From Plantago elongata (taxonomy: Eukaryota; Streptophyta; Magnoliopsida; Lamiales; Plantaginaceae): DNA of 34,935 bases. The number at the start of each line of letters is the position of its first letter. Position 1 is the first letter of the stretch. The DNA lies in NCBI GenBank assembly GCA_036897095.1, contig JAYMSP010001201.1, positions 1 to 34,935 of the forward strand, written 5' to 3'. Shown here one piece after another: positions 11,641-22,259 of the stretch. Both the position numbers and the translations under genes were made by a program. A model generated the notes under the pieces. The model was given only the letters and a program-made list of their open reading frames with translations. It was not told the DNA's origin and did no database searches.

Positions 11641-12770
11641 CCAGTCGGCCATAAGGGCTCCAACGATTGACCGTGGGGACCGCAATCCTTTGAAGTGGCC
11701 GTTTGAAGGCTATATTTTTGACAAAAAATATTTATTTATTTATTTTTTAATTAAATCTGAATTTATTAATAAAAAACTCCAGCGGCTATATTTTTTCAAA
11801 CTCTATAAATGCAACCCACTTTCACTTCTTTTTCCACTCCTCATCTACTTCTTAAACTCAAAACACTAAAATATCTAATCTCAACTCCCAACATTTGAAC
11901 ACCACCCCAAACACTCCCTAATACTACACTCCACTGAATTACCAAAATCATCCGACATACCAATTCTTGTTGGATATAATACTGACATTCTTACAACAAT
12001 TCTACCCCAACCACCAAGAAGCAACATTTTACGATATAGTCGGATGCTACAATCTATATGCCTCTGACTCTATGTTTGTTAATTGATATGTCCAAAGCAA
12101 TTCCATAGTCTGTTCCATAAACTCAACATTCACCATCACCATCACGGGTGACAAACAGAGAGGGGAATAAAATTTCAAGAAAGGTTGTTGCAACAAAGAA
12201 GGCAAGCTCGTCCACTGCGGTAGAGGTTGAGGTCAAAGAAGATGATGGGAAAGAAAAAGGGCCAAAGGAGAAGTTTATTAAGATCATAATATTGCTCCCA
12301 TTAACATCTTCAAGAGTTTGAGCAAGGATCCGACCAAAGGCACTAATCGAACGTATAGTAGATTAATGTTCAATGGTGTGAAGAAGATTTGGGATCAAAA
12401 CATTCGAGATGGTCATCCACTATCCGGCCTTAGCTCACGAATTGCAGCTTCACAACGTGGAAGTTGAACTCGGATGAAGGAAGATGTCAACCACTTTATC
12501 TCCGCATATGACGATGTGGAATGTGAAATTTGAGGTAAAAGTGGTCAGAATGAGGGTGATGTAATCCATTTGGCAAAAAAAAAGAAACTACAAACTGAAG
12601 CATACAAAGAAGTTCGGCCTTGAGTATTGTTGGAGAGAGATAAGAGCCTATCCGCAGTGACAATCTCAGATTAATTTCACAAGGTATCCTTCGGACCGAC
12701 TTACAAAATGCAACCGTCTGATTTCGACTTACATATGAGAGCATATCCGCAGTTCTTGGTTTGTTGTTGT
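11640..12770 (+). pseudogene. Decayed NAM-associated / PIF-Harbinger-linked gene
   Basis: A plant-type TATA sequence (CTATAAATG near 11,812) precedes a C/A/T-rich leader and broken frames on the plus strand. Around 12,300-12,640, segments in changing frames read KDPTKGTNRTYSRL, then KEDVNHFISAYDDVE, then SGQNEGDVIHLAKKKK. These follow in order the layout of plant NAM-associated, trihelix-like proteins linked to PIF/Harbinger transposons (often misnamed GST-T3-like): a DP-x-GTN-like stretch, a VNxF helix and an SGxxExDVixlA helix. Several stops and frameshifts break it. GAGCxTATCCGCAG-like motifs at ~12,645 and ~12,737 could be terminal-repeat remnants. The assignment rests on motif order, not a search. 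Confidence 0.5.
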
Positions 12771-13130
12771 TGTTGTTTTTGTTATGTGTTGTAACAGTTT
12801 GATTCCATCTTAATAAATTAAAAAATAAATTTAAGATGCAATTTTATTAATTTCAATTTATAAATACTTTTATAATATGTTAATTGTTAAATATGTTAAA
12901 AAAGAATGAAAAAATAAAAATAAGTATTATTTATAGTTATGGTTGGACAAGACTTTTTCCTTTCGTGGTCATCAGATTTGTCGTAAATGATAACATCGGT
13001 CTTACGTAATGGGAGTGGTCCAAATAAGTAACACTTAATAAACATGTTAGGCGGAAGAGGATGTAATTTAAGAGTCGGTTATTTGATATTGCGTTTATGA
13101 TGAGATACTCGCGCAAAAAGAAAAGGTTTT
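12755..13130. other. Spacer upstream of DER, with a short TTG repeat
   Basis: A (TTG)n run lies at about 12,758-12,779, followed by AT-rich sequence. No TATA box is obvious before the DER start, as is common for plant housekeeping genes. Nothing else is seen. Confidence 0.5.
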
Positions 13131-13202
13131 AGATAAACCTTTGCGTCATCGTTCTCACTCGTACAACCACTGGTGGTTGAAACTTGAACGAAAGGAGAGA
13201 AA

Positions 13203-16200
13203 ATGTCATCATCACTGGAAGTCTGCACTTCAATCTCCCTCTCTAAATCTATCCGTTCACCAAAATCCTTTCCTTATCCTCGCTCATTCTCTCTACCCAA
13301 CGTTCACCGCCACTCCTGCCGCCGCCTCAGTATACGCCGTCAGTGTCTTCCTCCACAATTCACCAATAAAGAGGAAGAGGAATTCTTACCGGATGAATTG
13401 GAAGAGTTTGACGAGCTCGAAACGGAAATCGATGAAGAGTCGGAAGAAGAGTTGGAGGAGATTGATGTTGGAGAGCTCGAGCGAGAAGCTCGACTGGCAG
13501 CCGAGGAGTATTCCAACTTGCTGTCTCGTGAATTGACAATCGGTTAGGTTTTTGACAGTTTATTCGCTGTTGATCTGTTTCTGTTTGATGCATTGTTGCT
13601 TAGCTGTTAATTTGTTCCTAGAGACTGGTTTGGATGAAACTTGCATTTACTGATGAGTTTTTTTGCTGGATAGCTTAAAATGCTTTGTAATAGCATAATT
13701 GTTTACAGGTATAGCGTTATTCTTATAAATTTGGTAGTCTATAGATTCTAAGTTTATAGATAATGAGAATGCGAGATCAGATTATTCGGCATTGTTGAGT
13801 TTTAGCTTGGCCAGTTGCTTATTGTTTTTTTTAGTTACACTTATGTTTTGGAGCATTGTGTGGTTGATTTTGAAATCCTGTAAAATGTAAATACCTGATG
13901 ACTTCAGATGATGGTGTGCCCAAACAAAAGAGGACGCGTGGAAGGCAGCAGAAGAAGCCCGTGGCTACAACTTACACGGTTTGTCAATTGCATTTTTGGT
14001 TTGTTTTAGTGCTCTGCAATGGTTTTATGGCCCTATGTCCTCTTCACATTTTTGTTAGTTCTGAAGATATTAAATGGTATAGTCCATCTAAGCTGAGGCT
14101 AGTATACATGCAGTTACAATTAATTAAGTAGACATGAAAATGGAATTATGGATGTGATTGCTTTGCTATGACGAGTGGAATAAGGCTTAATTTCTTCTCC
14201 ATATGCTATTTCATGAGAGTGGATTACAAGGTTGTTACTATAAGAACTGATGACTTGGTGCGTGTTTGTCAGTTTATGTAAGCTTACATCTTCACTGCAA
14301 AACGAACAAAGAACACAATTACATTCTAAACTTATTATTTTTCATGTTAGAGCCATCTAGCTCTACAGGTTTTAAGTGCTATTCATGAACACCAGCTCGA
14401 ATTTGCTTATCTTGAGTGCACATGTTTTTACTGAACACTCACAAAAAGGTTGATTTCAATAAAATATTTTCCAGGTACCTGATAATCTCCTCCCAAAGGT
14501 TGCTATTGTTGGGAGGCCGAATGTTGGTAAATCAGCATTATTTAACCGTCTCGTCGGGGTAAGTCAATAGCTTTCACTACATGCCAAGTCTAGGTTTTAA
14601 ATAACACAGTGTGCTTATTTACTTTCAAAAAAAACTTTACAGGGAAACAGAGCTATAGTGGTTGATGAACCCGGTGTCACCAGGGATCGTTTATATGGCA
14701 GATCATTTTGGGGAGAGAGTGAATTTATGGTAATAGATACTGGAGGTGTACTTACAGTTTCAAAATCTCAGTCAGACGTTTTGGAAGATTTAGCTGTATC
14801 TACCACTATTGGCATGGAGGGGATCCCGCTTGCCTCCAGGGAGGCTGCCGTTGCCAGGATGCCCTCGATGATTGAGAGACAAGCAACTGTAGCTGTGGAA
14901 GAGTCATCCGTCATCATATTTGTGGTTGATGGTCAGGTATGGTCATTTCTATCTTTACCTCAACATTTGAGTCAGCTCATTTTATTAATATTATCAATGA
15001 CGCCTGCTAACTTATATTGACACACATCATCAATATGCAGTCCTAACATTTTAGGTGTGATATACTAGGGCAACATACTGGAACTATCTTTAAGTTAGTC
15101 TCGTGGGCAACTAATTATAAATATATGAAGTTTATTATAAATTGCTAATTTATGTTCATATAGGGAACATTCAGATGGTTTCATTAAACTTGATGTTGGC
15201 TTGTTGGCAATGTTATCTTCTTCAGGAGTGAATAAGAAATCCAATTACCGATGATATGTGGATTATTGATGTCAGTCTTCACCACTAAATTCGTACTGAA
15301 TGTTAAAATTATCACACATCCAAGAGACATGGATGGATTTTTTAATTATATTTTATACCTTTATCTGCACGTTGATACAAAATTTAATAATATCATTCTC
15401 TATTGTTAGATTAGTTTGATAGTATGGAAGTCTTCATTTTTGTGGACATCCAATGTAACCAAATCTTAACAGGCAGGTCTAAATGCAGCAGATGTGGAAA
15501 TAGGGGACTGGTTACGCAAGAATTATTCTGACAAACCTATTTTTCTTGCTGTCAACAAATGTGAATCTCCTCGTAAGGGACTGATGCAAGCATCCGACTT
15601 CTGGTCTTTGGGGTGAGCATATTTTTTTCGTCTCTGAGTAACTTGATTACCTTTTGAAATGTATCGATGAGGTTAGAAGCTGTACCTGCTTGCATTCTCC
15701 TTGCAATGAACCATTTAGTCTTTATCAAGTGTCCCCTTTCCGATTTTATTCTAAATTAGATACTGCTTAAATTAGTATATCTGGAACACTGGAACTATCT
15801 CATCCTCTCCCATTAAGAAAAAATGGAGACAATTCTTTACTGTGGCTTCTGTGCATACACTGTTCATTAGTAGGGATGTCTCGCATATTTCTTTCAGTTT
15901 CATTTGTGCAGATATATTGCTTCATTGTGGTAGGTGTACATATTGTTCTTTATTGTGGCATGCAAGTGAATAGTGAACTGGTCATGCCAGCATCGCATGT
16001 GAAAAGAGGAGCTTGCATGCACAAATTGTAACAATAAAGGACCATATGTGCACTAAGCAATAACAAATGGAGGACCATATCTGCACAAAGATACAATAGA
16101 GTATTATATAAGGCCGCAATAAATAGTTTTAAGGACCATAAATTCATGCTTTCCCTGTCAATGTCATCCTCGGAAAGTTATAAGAAAGAAAGGATAACAA

Positions 16201-18832
16201 TACACTTTAGCTTTTCTTAAGCAAATGCCTAGAGCTTCATTGTTTCTTGAGGTGTACTTTCTTAGAGAGTAGGCTCCCAAACCATTCTTTTACTGAAGGT
16301 GGTTCCTGCAAAAAAGTACGAGATCAGCATATATGTTAGAATAGACATAGATTAACACAGAGAATGAGAGTCATCCCATTCACTTCTCTCGTAGTTTAGT
16401 TTAGTCTTAAACAATAAGACAAATGGGTAAAATATTGTTACGGCAGGTGGGCGAGAATTGGATTGGGAAGTATCATTAGACTCGGTGGCAAATTCAGAAA
16501 GTAATTCTAGTTGGTTAAAGTCCGACAATAAGTACTGTCTTATTAAAAAAAAAAAAATCTTCTTTTTATCATACTTAAATTTATAAGAATATGAAGGGAA
16601 AATGCATAATAGTTGAGGAAACTCTCCATCGCCTACTAAGAAACTTAGTTATATTTCATACATGTATTTTTATATTGCATCAATGATTTCGCTGCTATTG
16701 ACTCAATCTTGTCATCTATCTAATATAAAATCATCACATAGTCAATTTGAGATGTAGAGCCAATTACTGCATCCTAAGTTGCAGGGTTAGTTTAAATACA
16801 AAGATAATGAGTTTTATCCTTAGCATCCGCATTGACTGGATGCGTTCTGTTTCCACAATCTCTAGGTTTGAACCCCTTCCCATATCTGCTATATCTGGGA
16901 CTGGAACTGGGGAGCTTCTTAATCTTGTTTGCTCACACTTGAAACAAGCAGAGGTATCCATTTCACTATGAAGAAGAAAAAAAGCTTTATCTAGAAGTTT
17001 CTTTACAATATTTATTTTTTCATTGCAGGTGACGGAGATTGTTGAAGAAAAAGACTATATTCCTGCTATTGCAATTGTTGGTCGACCAAATGTTGGAAAA
17101 AGTAGTATTTTGAATGCTTTGGTTGGAGAGGACAGAACAATTGTCAGTCCAGTTAGTGGAACTACTCGTGATGCGATAGATACTGAATTTACAGGTCCAG
17201 ATGGGCAGGTATATATGAGTTCCAGCAGAATTTGTAGCTAACCTGGTTATTTGTGTGATACCTATAGAGAGACACCTATCTCTGACAGCTGATGAGTATT
17301 ATGTGTGGTTTGTTTTTCAGAAGTTTCTCCTTATAGATACAGCTGGTATCAGAAAGAGAGCATCAGTAGCTTCATCTGGTAGCACCACAGAAGCTTTATC
17401 TGTGAATCGAGCATTTCGTGCTGTTCGCCGCTCTGATGTTGTAGCAATTGTCATTGAGGCTTTGGCCTGCATAACAGAACAGGTAGTTCTTGCATAGCCT
17501 GTTCTGTTTAGTTATACCTGTTGTGATGCCGAAATAAGTCCTGTCTCATATTAATGGAATATAAATTTGAAACAAAAAAAAGAAAACATGGATAAGAAAA
17601 CAAAAAGAAAACATGGTGTGTGTGTGTGTGTGTGTGTGTGTATTGTCTCCCCTTGCCTTTCTTGGGGGTGTAAAGAATGTTTCTGACTGTATTTTGTTAG
17701 AGAAAAGGATAAGAATTTATCTTCTTTGTTGATGCTTCTTCAAAGACATTTGAGTTTTTATACTCTTTGATAAGCCCGTGTTTTACTTCCTAGGACTTCA
17801 AAATTGCTGAACGGATAGAAAAAGAAGGGAAAGGCTGCTTAGTTGTTGTAAACAAATGGGACACAATACCCAACAAGACTCAGCAAACTGCCACATTCTA
17901 TGAAGAAGATGTAAGGGCGAAGCTCCGAATTCTTAGCTGGGCACCTGTTGTGTATTCAACAGCAATACAAGGGCAGAGTGTTGAAAAGTATGTTTAAGTC
18001 CTCTTCTTGAGTCTGGTCCTATCTTGCCATATTTGATCATGATATTAAGCTATCTTAAATGTCCATGTTATCATGTCTCATGGTCATGGCTGAGATTCAA
18101 CACTAATATTCTACAGTCTTCACATATGGAATCCTTTCCTTGAGGTTCAATTATTTGTTTACATATTTTTGTAGAATCATTGTGGCTGCTGCTATGGTTG
18201 AGAAAGAGAGATCAAGGAGATTAAGCACAGGAACACTGAATCAAGTCATAAGAGAAGCTGTTGCGTTTAAGGCACCTCCTAGAACCAGAGGGGGGAAAAG
18301 AGGAAGAATATATTATTGCACCCAGGTACGTATCTTTCAGGAATTATCACTGTACAGTTCGCTAGTCCTTGTTTCTCTCTAGTTTTCTTTCAGTTGCTTA
18401 TTTTATTTCGTACAGGCAGCTAAACATTTTGAATTTTTACAGGCAGCTATAAGGCCACCTACTTTTGTCTTCTTTGTAAATGATGGGAAACTTTTCTCTG
18501 ATATGTACCGCCGATATATGGAGAAGCAATTGAGAACAAGTGCTGGTTTTATAGGCTCGCCAATTCGTCTTTTATGGCGTAACAGGAGGAAATCAGAAAA
18601 AGATGATGGTAAGTTTTTACTGGGTGTAAGATGGTTCTTATTTGGTTTCTCCTTTAAGTTCTATTTAACACTTCTTTTGTTCTAAAGCCTCTTGGGCTCT
18701 TCCCATCCACCATCCTATGATTTTATTGCTAGTTCACCAAGTTTTCATTTATCTTCAGGAAAAAGTGCCGACACAAAGCCACAAGTATACGAGAGAAAGT
18801 TGGCTTTAGCGGCAGAGCCGACCCGCTTATGA
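13203..18832 (+). CDS. DER: DER/EngA double-GTPase, chloroplast ribosome assembly factor
   Basis: EngA/Der GTPases bind the large ribosomal subunit during assembly; the plant copy acts in plastids. I join twelve exons: 13203-13542, 13908-13978, 14475-14558, 14643-14936, 15473-15612, 16866-16953, 17029-17208, 17321-17482, 17794-17987, 18175-18325, 18443-18608, 18759-18832. All introns are GT-AG, phases agree, and the product is 647 aa. The Ser-rich first ~45 residues look like a transit peptide, followed by an acidic Glu-rich stretch. GTPase domain 1 has GRPNVGKS (150-157), DTGG (197-200) and NKCE (291-294, Glu in place of the usual Asp). Domain 2 has GRPNVGKS (357-364), DTAG (405-408) and NKWD (473-476). 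The rest forms the KH-like domain. Length and motif order match plant Der. The ATG at 13,203 gives a leader in frame with the whole protein. Confidence 0.95.
15613..16865 (+). other. DER intron 5 (1.25 kb, longest of the gene)
   Basis: AT-rich intron with GTGAGC donor and CTCTAG acceptor. Around 16,035-16,095 a GGACCATAT-(G/C)TGCAC-like segment occurs twice, suggesting a decayed small element. No coding exon is missing: the frame joins exactly across it. Confidence 0.7.
17614..17642 (+). repeat. (TG)n microsatellite in DER intron 8
   Basis: An uninterrupted run of about 14 TG dinucleotides inside the intron between the G2-domain exons; likely polymorphic. Confidence 0.9.
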
Positions 18833-21357
18833 GGTTCTGAGTCAAAGGGTAAACGACTAAACGAGGAGCTCCAATATGGTTTCCATGTGCATGAGGGCCG
18901 AATCTAAGCATGTGTTGGGAGTTCCTCCGCACATTGTTAGGATCATTTTATATATGTATACAAATAATATACTTCTATAAATATTTATAGATTTTGTTTA
19001 AATTCGTTTGTTTGTTGCAGTCGTTAAATATATGTATTTTTTAATAATTCATGTTTCGATATGTTTTTATAGAATTTAATTAGTTTCTATGTGATGATAT
19101 AAAAATTTAATTAGTTTTTATGTGGTGATCTAAAAACGTTATGATGATTGTTTCTTTATTTTTTAAAATAAATCATGCATTTGGTGTTAAACATTATGAA
19201 TTCACTTAAATTATTTATATTTAAGAAATTAAAAAATTAGTTATTTACTTAAATGTTTTCTTTCTTTTGTAGTTAAATATTTTTTAATTTTTACAAAGTT
19301 TATTAATAAGTTAATTTCAAGTATATATGGTATAAGGAATGATTATATTGAAAGGTGCAATAATACAAATGTTAACAAGATATTACACACCATTCATACC
19401 AACCACATTCATGTTGTATTATGTGTATTGTATTTGAAATAATTTACTCAAAGATTAATTCTATATTTTCATTTTTACTTTACTTTAATTTTCATTTATT
19501 GTTTCAATGTGTAACTTTTTGTATTTATAAATTTTTTATTTAATAGACTATAGTATAAAAATATGATATTAAAAAAATTGCACATGTCCCTAAAAATTTG
19601 TGGCTCGGTGCACGAGGATGCAGGTGAACAATATATCCGATGCAGTTCCTACCTAGGATCGGTTGCGAGGCTTCGTAATAGATGGAGCGGTATTTTGTAA
19701 TAGTTTAGTAAGAATGGAGAAATGAACAAAGTTACTTCGTTGAGGATTAGAAATTGTTTGCACATGGAATTGAAAATTAGAGAAAGTTGACTGTGAATAA
19801 AAAGGAATACATTTGTGAAGAAGAAGATTATGAACTTTTCCTGCGGTTCAAGCTATTTGACACTATTGATTTAGTTGTAACTAATAAATAAAATATATTT
19901 AAAATTAAATGAAGGCCAATTGATTTTTAATTAGTTTTTTTAATGAGATTTTCAAAAATTAGATATGAACTTTGTTTTGAAATATACTAATAAATTAATA
20001 TAAAATTAGTTCACTATACAATTTCATTTTCTGGTTGAGAATACTTTATTTTGAAAATAAAATAAAATAAATTGAAAATTGTATTCAAGTCATAATTCAC
20101 ATTATAATAATATTTTTGTTATATTTTAGTTAAGTGAGAAAATAATTATACACCTTATAACTAAATTTTTGACATTCTCAATCATCAATTTTTTTTGTTT
20201 TGTTTTTGGAGATAAATTCTCAGTCATCAATTGAATACATCATTCTAGCCAAATCAATTGATTTATTTTTCTCAAATACATGACGTTCAAACATTGACTC
20301 ATTGTTTGGCCATAACCGTTCAGGCCGATAACTTTAGTTTTTATGAGATTCATTGTACGAATCTTGGTTTAATTTGATTATAGCATGAATGAAGGCTTTC
20401 TTCTGAAAATTCAATTTATATATGAAGGTCGATTTTTCTATTATTCATAAATACCTATACTCCCTCCATTCCAAAAGGTTCAAATTTAAAAATCTCATTT
20501 TCTTAAATAAAAATTATTTCTTACTTTATTCATTTTTTTTTTTACTTTATTTAATAATATTCATATTTATCATTTTTCTTCTTAAAATTTATGTTCGGTA
20601 TGACAGAACGACGAAGATAATACATCATGTAACATTTAATACGTGATGCAAGATACAAATTCTACAATTTTAAGCCGGAGTAGTGGTACAGTGAATTGCA
20701 TTCAAGAGGAAACCTTGAGTTAGTATTTCAAAATAATCTCATCTATTAATGGTAAGAAAACAAATTAACAATAATCATCCATTGAGATTGAGAATAATCT
20801 TAACTAGTTTGCCAATAAATCTGACCACATTGACAAACATTATTAAACACTTCACCAACAACAGTAATAAGTCAGGAATGTTGTGTACAACGCAATCTTA
20901 ACATATTATAAATTAATTAAAATTATATTAATTTATAAAATAACCCATCAACTTTAAAATATTATAGTTTTATCAAAAATACTTTTATTTATACATTTTA
21001 ACTATCTAGCAGATTTATTTATCTTTAAATTTTCAAACAAACATAATTAAAGAATACAAGGTGGTTATAATTTTTAAACAACCATAATAAAATTCAATAA
21101 CAACATTATAAAAAAATAAATTTAAACTTAATCAAATCATTCACACTACAAATTAACATTTGTAGCTTCTTAAAATAAAAATTTAAAAAGTAAATCACTA
21201 GATGGATTGTTTGGCTGCCAACACAACACATCCAAACGATTGCAACCCTTTGGGCTAGTGGACAACTCGCCTGGCAATTCAAGTTTGCCGAAAAGCTTTT
21301 TCAGGGTTGGCAAGCATGTTATTGGACCGTTTTTTTAATTTTTTTTGTTAAATACTA
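18833..21357. other. AT-rich spacer between DER and the MITE pair
   Basis: Holds the DER 3' region and long AT-rich sequence. A Stowaway-type end (CTCCCTCCATTCC) begins at about 20,460, but its other end is unclear. A less AT-rich island lies at ~19,590-19,690 and another at ~21,200-21,320; neither shows a usable open frame. The short frames at 20,422-20,646 and 18,729-18,932 have no coding character. Confidence 0.5.
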
Positions 21358-21586
21358 CTCTCTCCATCTCATTTAAAATGAAATATATTTCAAATGTACG
21401 ATTTGTAAGAAAATATGTAGTATGTGGTTAAAAATAAGTTTGAGATAGAAAAGTACATGCGGACTCAATAATATGTTGTTGTAAATGAGTTGTATTGTAA
21501 GGTTATTGCAAAAAAGAAAAAAAGTTTCGTTATTAACGGGACGCCCAAAACGGAAATATGTTTCGTTTCAAATTGGACGGAAGGAG
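21358..21586 (-). mobile_element. Stowaway-like MITE, copy 1 (inverted relative to copy 2)
   Basis: 229 bp flanked by TA on both sides (21,356-21,357 and 21,587-21,588). The ends are CTCTCTCCATCTC and GGACGGAAGGAG, variants of the Stowaway terminal CTCCCTCYGTCCC. Its reverse complement aligns along its length with 21,615-21,820, sharing CGAAACAT, CGTTTTGG, GCAATAAC, ACAACTCAT and CATATTTTCTTA in order. No coding capacity. Confidence 0.75.
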
Positions 21587-21614
21587 TAATTTATTTAAAT
21601 GATTATATGTTATA

Positions 21615-21820
21615 ATCCCTCTGTCCCATTACAAACGAAACATTTTTTCGTTTTGGTCATCCCATTACAAACGAAACATTTTTCCACTTTTAGCAATAAC
21701 TCTACCATACAACTCATTTTCCACCACACATATTTTATCAAACTCATTATTAATCACATACATATTTTCTTAAAAATCGTGTTTTCTCCAAATGTTTCGT
21801 TCCTAGCGGGACGGAGGAAA
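21615..21820 (+). mobile_element. Stowaway-like MITE, copy 2
   Basis: 206 bp flanked by TA, with ends ATCCCTCTGTCCC and GGGACGGAGGAAA. A CCCATTACAAACGAAACATTTTT segment occurs twice at its left end. Same family as 21,358-21,586 but in the opposite orientation only 28 bp away, so the two form a long imperfect inverted repeat about 440 bp upstream of the ORC1 start codon. Confidence 0.75.
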
Positions 21821-22156
21821 TAAACAATTATAAACAATATAAGATGTCAAATTAATAAATATATACTTCTTTGAATTTACAATTGTTGTTATAGTCTAGC
21901 TGATACTTGTATGATATAAATTTTTGTTCTCATATAATACTATGTTTAAGTTATTACTTTTGAAAATTTAAAGTATTATTGAATTAAACGGAACATATAA
22001 TAAGTATTGAAATTAATTATATATTTATAATATTTAAAGTAGTTTTTATAATATATTAGAAAGTGTCTTGATTTTAGTAAAATTTGCGATAATAACAATT
22101 CAGTAATAAAACTAATACTATAATCAAACTATATAAATTAAAACCAACGCAACCAG

Positions 22157-22168
22157 TTTTTCCCGCCA
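22157..22168 (+). promoter_or_regulatory. E2F binding site in the ORC1 promoter
   Basis: TTTTTCCCGCCA contains TTTCCCGC (22,159-22,166), a perfect match to the E2F consensus TTTSSCGC. It lies about 94 bp upstream of the ATG, within or just before the 5' UTR. ORC1 genes of plants and animals are known E2F targets switched on at G1/S, so this is very likely functional. Confidence 0.85.
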
Positions 22169-22259
22169 TTTCTCCTCATTTATCCCTTTACCTTGAATCG
22201 TCTCCAACTGAGCGCCACCGAATCGCCGCCGCTAAATTCACCGACGGAAACCACCAGAG

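Noticed and set aside
13141..13536. 131-codon plus-strand frame over DER exon 1
   Set aside because: It overlaps exon 1 in another frame; the frame starting at 13,203 gives a plausible transit peptide and joins correctly to all later DER exons.
17575..17645. A-rich and TG-rich stretch as a retroposon tail in DER intron 8
   Set aside because: No target-site duplication or element body could be seen next to it; it is a simple repeat.
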